Assembly (NCBI GenBank): GCA_963727955.1
Contig: CAVSII010000004.1
Span: forward strand, 248,001 to 312,000
Direction: 5' to 3'
Length of the DNA: 64,000 bases
From: Bog-756 sp963727955
GTDB taxonomy: Bacteria > Actinomycetota > Acidimicrobiia > Acidimicrobiales > RAAP-2
In this document: piece by piece, positions 56,214 through 64,000 of the stretch
Layout: every line of letters starts with the position of its first letter
How positions within the stretch are numbered: the stretch's first letter is position 1
Program-made: the position numbers and the translations under genes
Notes under the pieces: model-generated
Database searches by the model: none
What the model saw: the letters and a program-made list of their open reading frames with translations, nothing else
Told to the model about the DNA's origin: nothing

Positions 56214-56804
56214 TCAGGTCCGTAGCAGGTTGACCAGCGAGTAGATGGCAAAACCGGCCAGCAGCACGCCCCCCACCCTGCGGATGACGACCAGGGGAAG
56301 ATAGCGGAGAAGTCCACGCCCGACGAATGCCCCCAGGGCAGCCACACTGGTCAGGGCGGCGAAGGCCCCGACCAATACCGACAGGGGCTGGTGGTACTTG
56401 GCAGCCAGGTTGGCGGTGAGGATCTGGGTCAGGTCGCCGAACTCGCCGACGAAGATGACGACGAAGGCCGTTCCCACCGTCTTCATCCCCACGCCGGCGC
56501 TGTCGGCCTCCTTCTCGCCCTCCTCCTCGGCCTCTTTTTCGGGTACCACCAGCAGGTAGACGGCACCGGCGGCAAACAGGAGGGTGGTGACCGCCTCGAT
56601 CCACCGGTGGGGCAGCAGCTGGAGAACCTGTCCGATGGCCACGGCGATGGTGGCGTGTATCCCGAAGGCCAGGGTGGCGCCCAGCCACACCAGCACCGGA
56701 CGATAGCGACTCCCCATAATCAGGGTGGCGATCATGGTCTTGTCCGGCAGCTCGGCCACGAAGACCAGAGCGAAGACGGTGACGACGATGCCGGGCTGCA
56801 CCAT
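56214..56804 (-). CDS. GDT1/UPF0016-family cation transporter
   Basis: This 196-aa membrane protein has two inverted halves, each with the signature E-x-x-D-K/L-T: VFVAELPDKTMIATLI and VIFVGEFGDLTQILTA, separated by an acidic cytoplasmic loop (KEAEEEGEKEAD). Members (TMEM165, GDT1, MneA) exchange Mn2+ or Ca2+ for protons. In the second half the motif is GDLT instead of GDKT. It is the second predicted divalent-cation transporter within 10 kb. Confidence 0.88.
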   Translation of the reverse strand: MVQPGIVVTVFALVFVAELPDKTMIATLIMGSRYRPVLVWLGATLAFGIHATIAVAIGQVLQLLPHRWIEAVTTLLFAAGAVYLLVVPEKEAEEEGEKEADSAGVGMKTVGTAFVVIFVGEFGDLTQILTANLAAKYHQPLSVLVGAFAALTSVAALGAFVGRGLLRYLPLVVIRRVGGVLLAGFAIYSLVNLLRT

Positions 56805-56931
56805 CCCAGGCTAGAGAGTGCGACCGTCAGGGCGGCGGAGGGGACCGATCACGGAACGGTGGACGTGCCCGATCACGGAGGAGGGAGTGGGTCGCAGGGG
56901 GAAGCGGGTGACCGCCGGGCTCGCCTCGGTG

Positions 56932-59530
56932 TCAGTCGGGCGTGGCGTTGAGGGCGACAGCCAGATCTGGTCCCTCCCGCTCGCCGAAGGCCACATTGAC
57001 GCCCAGGCGTTCGAGGATCTGCTCGACGCTCCGACCACCGGCGGCCAGCGGATGGTCGTTGACGAAGGCCGTCACTTCGTCGGCCAGGGCCCGTGGGGTG
57101 CACAGGCCGCGCACGCCGTCCAGCATGCGCGGCAGCGAATTGGAGGGGAAACGGGTGACGACCGCATCCCACTCGGCGGTCAGTCGCCGCCAGATGGTCG
57201 GCCCGGTGATCCGGTTGGCCAACATCGATCCGAGGAGGTAGGGAGCGTTCTGGGTACGCACCTGGCTGAGGGCCAGATCGAAGGTTCGATTGGCCAGATC
57301 GTCGTCGCCGAACGAGCCCAGGGCGTAGAGATAGCGGATCTCCTCTTGGGGGTTGGCCGGAGCCCGGTAGCGGGCCAGGATGGCCTCGTAGACATCCGGG
57401 CCGCCGTGGGAGGCGACGATCTCCAGGATGGCCGCCTCGGTGTCGGGATGGAGCACCGTCTCGCCGCCGAGGGCCTGATGGAAGCGCAGCAGCGCCTCGG
57501 CCTGCACGTCGGGATCGTCGCCGATGACGCCGAGGGTGCGCAGGACCGATGCCCGCAATGACGGCGTCCTCTCTCCGTCGTCGGGGCGTGGATCCCAACC
57601 CAGGTCGCTGACTACCGGGGCGACCAGGTCGCGCACGGCGTGCGGCCAAGGTGGTCCGGTCGGCCTCCGGTATCACCCGGTCGAACAGGCCGAGGGCCCC
57701 GAGTACCACCGACCAGACACTCGGGTCCCGTTCGTCCGACTCGACCAGGGCCCGGGCCAGACGCATGACGTCGGTGACCGGGGCCCGCCCGGCCAGCGAC
57801 GTGGCCCACGTGTCGGACACCAGGTTGTAGCGCTCGAGGGGGGCGAGGTCGCCCAGTCCGGCGGCCAGACGTTCGACCATGGCGGTGGGGTAGGCCACCC
57901 GGAAGTACCCCGAACCGCCGGCGTTGACCACCCGGTCCCGTCCGCCGCCGGCCGGCCCCTCACTGCCCTTGGCGTCGAGCAGGATGGGCGCCGAGTCCAC
58001 ATCGGTGTTGGGCAGCGAACGGGTCAGCACCGGCACCAGCCAGTCCGAGCCGATCGATCCGCCCGGCCCGCTCTGGTAGGAGAACGGCTCCTGGGTGAGG
58101 CCTCCGTCGTCGGCCACCCGGACCAGCGGATAGCCACCCTGGTTGATCCAGGTGTCCATGATGGTGCGCACGGCCCGCCCGCTGGCCCTCTCCAGGGCGT
58201 CCCACAGGTCGGATGTCTCCGTGTTGCCGTGGCGATGGGTGGTCAGGTAGTCGTGGATCCCGTCGCGGAAGACGTCGGGCCCGAGGAATTGTTCGAGCAT
58301 GCGGAGGACGCTCCCGCCCTTCTGGTAGGTGAGGACGTCGAACATCCCCTCGGCCTCCTCGGGCCGCCCCACATGGAATTCCACCGGCCGGGTGGCATGC
58401 AGTCCGTCGACGGCCATGGCCGCTTCCCGCTCGACGCCGAAGCTCACCCACCGTTGCCACTCGGGGCGGAAGGCGTCGACGGCCAATACCTCCATGAACG
58501 TTGCGAACGCCTCGTTGAGCCAGATGCCGTTCCACCACTTCATGGTGACCAGATCGCCGAACCACATGTGGGCGATCTCGTGGCAGACCACGTCGGCCAC
58601 CCGCTCGAGCTCCACCCGGGCCGACTTGTCCGGGTCCACCAGGAGAACCGACTCGCGGAAGGTCACACACCCCAGGTTTTCCATGGCACCGAAGGCGAAG
58701 TCGGGTATGGCCACCAGATCGAGTTTGTCGGAGGGGTAGGGGATACCGAAGTACTCGCCGAAGTAGCGGAGGGCATGGGCCCCGACGGTGAGGGCGAACG
58801 GGGTCAGGTGGCCCTGGCCCGGGCGGTGGACGACCCGCAGCGGGACGCCGTCGATTTCGAGCGGTTGGGTGGCCTCCAGCGGTCCGACCACGAAGGCGAC
58901 CAGATAGGTCGACATCACCATGGTGGGGGCGAACCGGACCCGGCGCTTCCCGTCCGGAGCGGGGCTCTCCTCGACCACGGCGCCGTTGGAGAAGGCGGCG
59001 AGGGCGTCGTCGACCACCAGGGTGATCTCGAAGGTGGCTTTGAGCTCGGGTTCATCGAAACAGGGGAAGGCACGGCGGGCGTCGGTCGACTCCATCTGGG
59101 TGGTGGCGATGGTGTGTTCGGTGCCGGCCTCGTCGGTGAAGGTGGACCGGTAGAACCCGTGGAGCTTGTCGTTGAGAATGCCGGTGAAGGCCAGATGCAA
59201 GGTGGCCGGGCCCTGCTCGAGGGGCTGGGCGAAAGTGAGTGTGGCCCGCTCTTCGTCGCCGTCGAGATCGATGGCGGTGGGGACGAGGGCCCAGCCGCCG
59301 TCGGGATCGCCGTCGTTGAGCTCGGCGAAGGTGATGGCCAGCTCGGCCGCGTTGAGAGTGATCGAGGCGGTCGGCTCCACCACCGAAAGGTCGATCTCGA
59401 CGTCGCCGCTGAAGGTGGCTGCGGGGAGGTCGGGCGTGAGCACTAGTCGGTAGGCGTGTGGTCGGACCGACGGGGGCAGCCGGTAGGCGGGGGTTTCGTC
59501 GCCGTCGTTCTCGTATGTGTCTGGGCTCAT
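56932..59530 (-). CDS. pepN: M1-family aminopeptidase N, one frameshift
   Basis: About 866 aa. GAMEN (281-285) binds the substrate amino end, and HEIAH (317-321) with Glu340 in WLNEAFATF binds zinc. The N-terminal beta-sandwich, catalytic domain and helical ERAP1-type C-terminal domain are all present. A frame change near 57640 leads from DRTTLAARRA to VRDLVAPVVSDLGWDPRPDD, and the true end is at 56932. No signal peptide, so it is cytoplasmic. Its ATG lies 23 bases from the start of the divergent kinase. Confidence 0.9.
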
Positions 59531-59540
59531 GCTTTGAGGC

Positions 59541-59546
59541 TACCGT
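59541..59546 (+). promoter_or_regulatory. -10-like TACCGT, leaderless start
   Basis: GAGGCTACCGTTC precedes GTG 59554, with TACCGT 7 bases before the start. The same string and spacing recur before GTG 63042. On the other strand TAGCCT lies 6 bases before the aminopeptidase ATG, so the two promoters overlap. Confidence 0.45.
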
Positions 59547-59553
59547 TCGGGCC

Positions 59554-60579
59554 GTGCCTAATTCCTCCGGACCATCCGGCCCCCGACTCGACGTGGTGGT
59601 GCTGGGCAACGCCCTCGTCGACGTGCTCTCGTTCGCAGGGGACGATGACCTCACCCGTCTGGGTCTGGTCAAGGGGACCATGGTCCTGGTCGACAACGAC
59701 CGTTCGGAGGCCATCTACGCATCCATGGGGCCCACCACCGAGGCGTCGGGGGGATCGGGGGCCAACACCGCCGCCGGTGTGGCCGGACTGGGAGGACGGG
59801 TGGCCTTCCTCGGACGGGTGGCCGACGATGCCTTCGGCCGCGCCTTCATCCACGACATCCGCTCCATCGGGGTGGCCTTCGATCCCAAGCCGACACCGGC
59901 CGTGGCCGGATCGTCGGTGACCGGGCACTGTCTGGTGCTGGTCACAGAGGATGCTGAACGCACCATGGCCACCCACCTCGGTGTGGCCGCCCGGTTCGGG
60001 ACGGACGACCTCCACGACGGCCACCTCTCGTCGGTACAGGTCGTGTATCTGGAGGGCTATCTGTGGGAGCAACCCGAAGCCAAGGCGGCCATGCGCCAGG
60101 CCATCGAGTTGGCCCACGCCGGCGACGCGGCGGTGGCCCTCACCCTGTCCGACCCCTTCTGCGTCGAACACCACCGCAACGAGTTCCTCGAGCTGCTGCA
60201 GGGCGATCTCGAGATCCTCTTCGCCAACGAGGACGAGCTGATGTCACTGTTCGGCTCCCCGACGTTCGACGACGCCGTCGCCGCGGTGGAGGAGACCGGC
60301 GTGCTGGCCGTCGTGACCCGCGGCGCCGCCGGTTGTGTCGTGGTCACCCCGTCCGGCCCGGTGTCGGTGGCGGCGGCGCCGGTCGACAGTGTGGTCGACA
60401 CCACCGGTGCCGGCGATCTGTTCGCCGCCGGATTCCTCTACGGGATCACCAACGGGCTCTCGCCGGAGGATGCGGCCAGGCTCGGCGGGATCTGTGCCGC
60501 CGAGGTCATCGCCCACGTGGGTGCCCGTCCCCAGGCCGATCTGCGGGTCCTGGCCGAGGAAGCAGGACTGTTCGGCTGA
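59554..60579 (+). CDS. PfkB-family sugar/nucleoside kinase
   Basis: This 341-aa kinase has ASGGSGANTAAGVAGLGGRV (first PfkB motif, substrate loop) and DTTGAGDLFAAGFLYGITNG near residue 283 (anion hole and catalytic Asp). VVTRGAAGCVVV precedes the second motif. It resembles adenosine/ribokinase-type members of actinobacteria. GTG 59554 is preferred because of the -10 box and because upstream sequence overlaps the divergent gene. The membrane protein gene follows after six bases. Confidence 0.88.
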   Translation: MPNSSGPSGPRLDVVVLGNALVDVLSFAGDDDLTRLGLVKGTMVLVDNDRSEAIYASMGPTTEASGGSGANTAAGVAGLGGRVAFLGRVADDAFGRAFIHDIRSIGVAFDPKPTPAVAGSSVTGHCLVLVTEDAERTMATHLGVAARFGTDDLHDGHLSSVQVVYLEGYLWEQPEAKAAMRQAIELAHAGDAAVALTLSDPFCVEHHRNEFLELLQGDLEILFANEDELMSLFGSPTFDDAVAAVEETGVLAVVTRGAAGCVVVTPSGPVSVAAAPVDSVVDTTGAGDLFAAGFLYGITNGLSPEDAARLGGICAAEVIAHVGARPQADLRVLAEEAGLFG

Positions 60580-60585
60580 GCTGTT

Positions 60586-62556
60586 GTGACCACCCCGAAC
60601 CCCGAAGGTGGCGCCCCGCCCGGCCCGCCGGGGGACCTCGGCCGGACTCGAGGGTGGCACCGGCCGGTCTGGCTCATTGTCCTGGCCGCCCTCGGATTGG
60701 CGGTTCCTCTGGTGGCCTACGGATGGTTCGTCGGCCATTTCGGGGTCAACGCCCTCTACGCCGACGACTGGTCCGACGTCGGTCTCATCTCCCGGGCCTA
60801 CGGAGGCACGCTCGGCTTCGCCCAGCTGTGGGCGGTGCACGGTGAGAACCGGATCCTCTTCCCCAATCTGATCGTCCTTCTGCTGGCCTACACCACCCGG
60901 TTCAACGTCGTCGTCGAGGAATGGATCAGCGCTGCCATGCTGGCGGCGGCCACCGTCCTCTTCATCCTGGCCCACCGGCGTCGAGCGCCGGACATCCCCT
61001 GGATCGCCTACTGCCCGGTGGCCATTCTCATGCTCTCCTTCAGCCAGGGCCGCAACGCCATCTGGGGGTTCCAGATGGCGTGGTACGTGGTCATTGCCGC
61101 CCTGGCTGCCACCCTGTTCCTCCTCGACCGCCCGGAGCTGGGCCGGGTGGCGTTGGCCGGGGCCATCGTCACCGGTGTGATCGGTTCGTTCTCCTCCCTG
61201 CAGGGTCTGCTCGTATGGCCGAGCGGTCTGGTGCTGCTGTGGTTGTGCGGGAGGACGAGGAAGGTCATCGTCTCGTGGCTGGTGGCGGCCGTCGTCACCA
61301 CCGTCGTCTACTTCATCAACTTCCAGTTCCCGCCCGGAAACCTGGCCTATGTGCTCAGCCATCCGGTGGACGGCGTGCTGTTCTACTTCTTCGCCGTCGG
61401 AGACGTCGTCGGCCTTCAGGCGCCGTCGGGAAACCACCCGGGGAACGGGGCGGTCATCGCCCTCGGCATACTCATCTGCGCCATCGCCGTGTGGACCGTG
61501 GTCATGTACTGCCGCCGGCGGGATGCCTCCGAGGCGGGACGGGATCGGTGTGGCCGTCATCGTCTTCGGGCTCCTGTTCGCCGGGGTGATCACCGTGAGC
61601 CGGGCCACGTTCGGACCGAGTGTGGCCCTTCGCTACGACCCCTTCGATCTTCTGATCCTGGTGGGCTGCTACCTGGCGCTGATGGGCCCGGTGGCTGCGG
61701 CACCGGCCTTCGGATGGGGGCGAAAAGCCATGCTTGCTGCCCGATCGCTCCTGGCCGTGGTCATCTGCGGCGAGGTGGTCCTCAGCATCCTGTGGGGCGT
61801 GAGCAACGCTCGGATCTGGCACCAGACCCAAATCGACTCGGCCGACGTCACGGCCAACCTGGCCAAGGCCCCGGGTCCGCTGGTGGTGAGCGCCCTCTTT
61901 CCCAGTCCTGACGTCGGCCCCGGTTACCTCCGGGGGCTGGCGGCGGTGGCGGCCTCCCATCGCCTCAGCCTGTTCGGCACCAACGCCGCCGCCGCCGACC
62001 GGGCCCGCGGTCTTCTCGGTCGACAGGTCGGCGCCCGTCTGCACCGTGGTGCGACCGCAGGCCGGCGCCACCGTCGGCGGCGCAACGGTGCTCGTGGCCG
62101 AGGCCTCGGCACCAGCCGACATGTCCAACGTCCACCTCGACTTCGGCGTGGCCAAAGTCGAGTTCTCCGTTGACCGGCGGCGATGGCCGCTCGACCGGCA
62201 GCGATGGCGGCCGGGTCGTCATTGCCGCCGCCGACACCCCCTACGGGTGGATCGCCCGATGGGAGAGTCGATCCGTGGCCAACGGCACCTACGAGCTGCG
62301 AGCTGTGGCCTTCGGCTCGAACGGGCTCAGCACCGAGAGCGCCGGGGTCGGTGTCGACGTGGCCAACGGGGCCGCCGGCCGTTCGCCGGGGCCACCTCGG
62401 GCGGTCGGCGCCGTTCAGGCGGGCGGGCTCTCGACCGTTCGGAAGGTGAAGGGGAGATCGCCGATCCTGACCAGCACCGACGCCACCGCCCGCCCCAGCG
62501 GAGCCAGGCTCTCGTCGAGTCGGGCCGGATCGTCCAGCGTGGCCTCGTCCAGCTGA
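60586..62556 (+). CDS. Polytopic membrane protein with Ig-like tail
   Basis: From GTG 60586 there is a Pro/Gly-rich head, a first helix (RPVWLIVLAALGLAVPLVAY) and a loop NALYADDWSDVGLISRAYGG with an Asp pair, then HGENRILFPNLIVLLLAYTT and about nine more helices. This is GT-C-like. Frame changes near 61545 and 62010-62180 lead to a C-terminal domain, TVVRPQAGATVGGATVLVAE, VHLDFGVAKVEFSVD and GTYELRAVAFGSNGLSTES, which matches bacterial Ig-like (Big) domains. The exact stop is unclear; the frame used ends at 62556 inside the opposing gene, and the real end may be near 62410. Confidence 0.6.
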
Positions 62557-63014
62557 CAGGACCCCTCGTAGGACACCTCGATGGCGCACTCGGGTCCCTC
62601 CGGTTCGTCCATCAGTACCTGCTCGACGGTGGCTGCGCTCCGGGCCAGTGGCTCGCCCAGGAACTCCAGGGTGAGGGGCAGGACGGCGAGGAGCGGGCCG
62701 GCGTCGGGGACACCTTGGAGCCCTTGGACCCGGAAGGCGATCTCGACCAGGACCTCAGGCACCTCATCCGGCTCTTCGCCGATGGAGCGGCTCCGGTAGG
62801 CCGTCTGGCTCCACGTGGGCCAGTCGAGGCTGGTGTCGACCCGGATACGGGCTGGGCGCTGTTCCCCGGGCAGGCTGTAGGAGGTTTCGAAACTCACGTC
62901 GCCCAGGAAGACGTCCACCTGGAAGCGCTCCTCGACGGCCTGGCGTTGGAGGAGGGCTCCCTCGAAGGCGCGCCGGTGAGAGCTGACGAGTTGGGTGAAG
63001 ACGTGGTCCAGCAT
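62415..63014 (-). CDS. Conserved-looking protein of unknown function
   Basis: This 199-aa protein starts MLDHVFTQLVSSHRRAFEGA. It has an alternating beta pattern (VDVFLGDVSFETSYSLPG, RIRVDTSLDWPTWSQTAYRS, VLVEIAFRVQGLQGVPD) and acidic segments, no signal peptide and no membrane helix. I recognise no family. It is convergent with the membrane protein gene and divergent from the phosphodiesterase, 27 bases from its start. Confidence 0.6.
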   Translation of the reverse strand: MLDHVFTQLVSSHRRAFEGALLQRQAVEERFQVDVFLGDVSFETSYSLPGEQRPARIRVDTSLDWPTWSQTAYRSRSIGEEPDEVPEVLVEIAFRVQGLQGVPDAGPLLAVLPLTLEFLGEPLARSAATVEQVLMDEPEGPECAIEVSYEGSCQLDEATLDDPARLDESLAPLGRAVASVLVRIGDLPFTFRTVESPPA

Positions 63015-63028
63015 GCCGGGGCAGAGGC

Positions 63029-63034
63029 TACCGT
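63029..63034 (+). promoter_or_regulatory. -10-like TACCGT, leaderless start
   Basis: GAGGCTACCGTTC before GTG 63042 is identical to the string before GTG 59554, with the same 7-base spacing. Confidence 0.45.
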
Positions 63035-63041
63035 TCTTCCT

Positions 63042-63923
63042 GTGCCCGCTAACTCCGAGCCACGACGGATCTCCCCGTGGCTGGAACGGCGGGTCATCGC
63101 CTACGCCCACCAGGGCGGTGCCTGGGAGGCCCCTTCTTCCACCCTTTACGCCATCCGGGCCGCTCTCGATGCCGGAGCCACCGCCATCGAGCTCGACGTC
63201 CACGCCACCAGGGACGGTCGCCTGGTGGTGTGTCATGACGCCACCGTCGATCGAACCACCGACCGCTCAGGAGTGATTGCCCAGATGAGCTGGGACGAGT
63301 TGCGGACACTCGACAACGCCTACTGGTGGGCGCCGGGTGCCGACGTGTCGCCCGGGCTCGATCCTGACTGCTATCCCTACCGGGGTCGGGCGCCGGGGGA
63401 CCGGCGGTTCTGCTTCGCCCTGTTGGAGGAGGTGCTCGAGGCCTTTCCCGGTGTCGTGCTCAATCTCGACATCAAGCAGACAGCCCCGGTGGTCCCCCCC
63501 TACGAGCAGGCCCTGGCCGTCATGCTCCGGAGTTTCGAACGAACCGACGACGTCATCGTGGCCTCATTCCTGGACACGGCCACCGACGCCTTCTCGACCT
63601 TCGCGCCGGAAATTCCGACTTCCGCCGGAACCATGGCGGTGGCCGCCTTCTATCAGGCGGTCCAGTCGGGAGCGTCCCCCGAACCCTTGCGCCATGTGGC
63701 CCTCCAGGTACCGGTGCAGTACGGCGACCTCACCCTGGTCGACGAGCGGTTCGTGGATGTGGCCCACCACGAGGGTCTGGCCGTCCACGTCTGGACCATC
63801 GAGGAGGAGCCGCTGATGGAACAGCTCTGTGGACTCGGCGTGGACGGGATCATCACCGACCGCCCCAGCGTCCTGGCCGGTGTGCTCGAGCGGCTCGGGT
63901 GCTCGTGGCCGTCCCGCCTGTGA
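63042..63923 (+). CDS. Glycerophosphodiester phosphodiesterase
   Basis: This 293-aa protein has the GDPD signature: IAYAHQGGAWEAPSSTLYAI (first catalytic His; the usual H-R-G is H-Q-G), ATAIELDVHATRDGRLVVCH (metal-binding E-x-D and second His), LNLDIKQTAP and VWTIEEEPLMEQLCGLGVDG with the closing IITDRP. It hydrolyses glycerophosphodiesters to glycerol-3-phosphate and an alcohol, or related phosphodiesters. No signal peptide, so cytoplasmic. GTG 63042 is chosen for its -10 box. The last 77 bases of the window show no gene. Confidence 0.88.
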   Translation: MPANSEPRRISPWLERRVIAYAHQGGAWEAPSSTLYAIRAALDAGATAIELDVHATRDGRLVVCHDATVDRTTDRSGVIAQMSWDELRTLDNAYWWAPGADVSPGLDPDCYPYRGRAPGDRRFCFALLEEVLEAFPGVVLNLDIKQTAPVVPPYEQALAVMLRSFERTDDVIVASFLDTATDAFSTFAPEIPTSAGTMAVAAFYQAVQSGASPEPLRHVALQVPVQYGDLTLVDERFVDVAHHEGLAVHVWTIEEEPLMEQLCGLGVDGIITDRPSVLAGVLERLGCSWPSRL

Positions 63924-64000
63924 AGGTGGTGAGCCTCCCGTCGCTGGCACCGGCCCCGGGTTGGGGCGTCAGGTCGCCGACCCCCGGTCGGGGAGTCAGC

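Noticed and set aside
57524..59446. 640-aa open frame on the plus strand opposite the aminopeptidase
   Set aside because: It is the antisense shadow of a well-supported M1 aminopeptidase. The translation is His/Gly/Val-rich low-quality sequence, as usual for high-GC antisense frames.

Overview
The window reads as high-GC actinobacterial chromosome. Supporting signs are an F420-type luciferase-like oxidoreductase, an SCP2-type thiolase beside a KAS III, starts that look leaderless (a TAnnnT box 6-9 bases before the start codon), many ATGA or GTGA gene overlaps, and ISL3 and IS1380 transposases typical of Actinobacteria. I lean towards class Acidimicrobiia, but that is inference. No rRNA, tRNA, CRISPR array, replication origin or prophage core was seen.

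Layout. 0-3.4 kb: a glycine-rich lipoprotein, a small His-rich membrane protein and a GT-C-like polytopic protein. 3.5-19.1 kb: a mobile, partly low-GC region. It holds an intact YfhO-type membrane protein, a complete IS3 element with terminal repeats and a 4-bp target duplication, a broken second YfhO-type gene, a GT2 plus methyltransferase pair, a GT-C-like gene, an OafA-type acyltransferase, then back-to-back ISL3 and IS1380 transposases. 19.7-31.6 kb: a first envelope-glycan locus with a flippase-like protein, DPM1-like GT2, methyltransferases, a glycosyltransferase-methyltransferase fusion, two paralogous large membrane proteins, a 2-oxoglutarate/Fe(II) oxygenase and a GtrA protein. 31.7-39.3 kb: a fatty acid desaturase, a convergent operon of F420 oxidoreductase, thiolase, KAS III and nucleotidyltransferase, a NifU-like protein, and a MarR-MFS pair with a clear operator. 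39.5-42.1 kb: three tandem paralogues of a small secreted cysteine protein. 42.3-45.8 kb: an acyl-CoA dehydrogenase and a secreted double-propeller-like repeat protein. 45.8-48.9 kb: a putative regulated divalent-metal (probably Mg2+) unit made of a Pro/His-rich leader peptide, a terminator-like hairpin, a soluble MgtE-type sensor without its channel domain, and a divergent Nramp transporter. 49.0-55.2 kb: a second glycan or lipid modification locus with GT4, methyltransferase, a toroid cyclase-like protein, sulfotransferase, a second 2OG oxygenase and another methyltransferase. 55.2-64 kb: an AhpD-like protein, a GDT1-type cation transporter, M1 aminopeptidase, PfkB kinase, a membrane protein with an Ig-like tail, an unknown 199-aa protein and a glycerophosphodiester phosphodiesterase.

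About half of the longer genes carry one or more single-base frameshifts, often at homopolymers, while the protein sequence on both sides stays conserved. This pattern fits uncorrected sequencing errors better than mass gene decay, so most such genes are given here as one CDS across the shift, with the approximate shift position stated. Only the badly scrambled 8.1-10.5 kb copy is called a pseudogene, and even that is uncertain.

The best candidates for something undescribed are the metal-transport unit with its leader peptide at 45.8-48.9 kb, the tandem secreted family with duplicated upstream regions at 39.5-42.1 kb, and the two glycan loci that each contain a 2OG/Fe(II) oxygenase.
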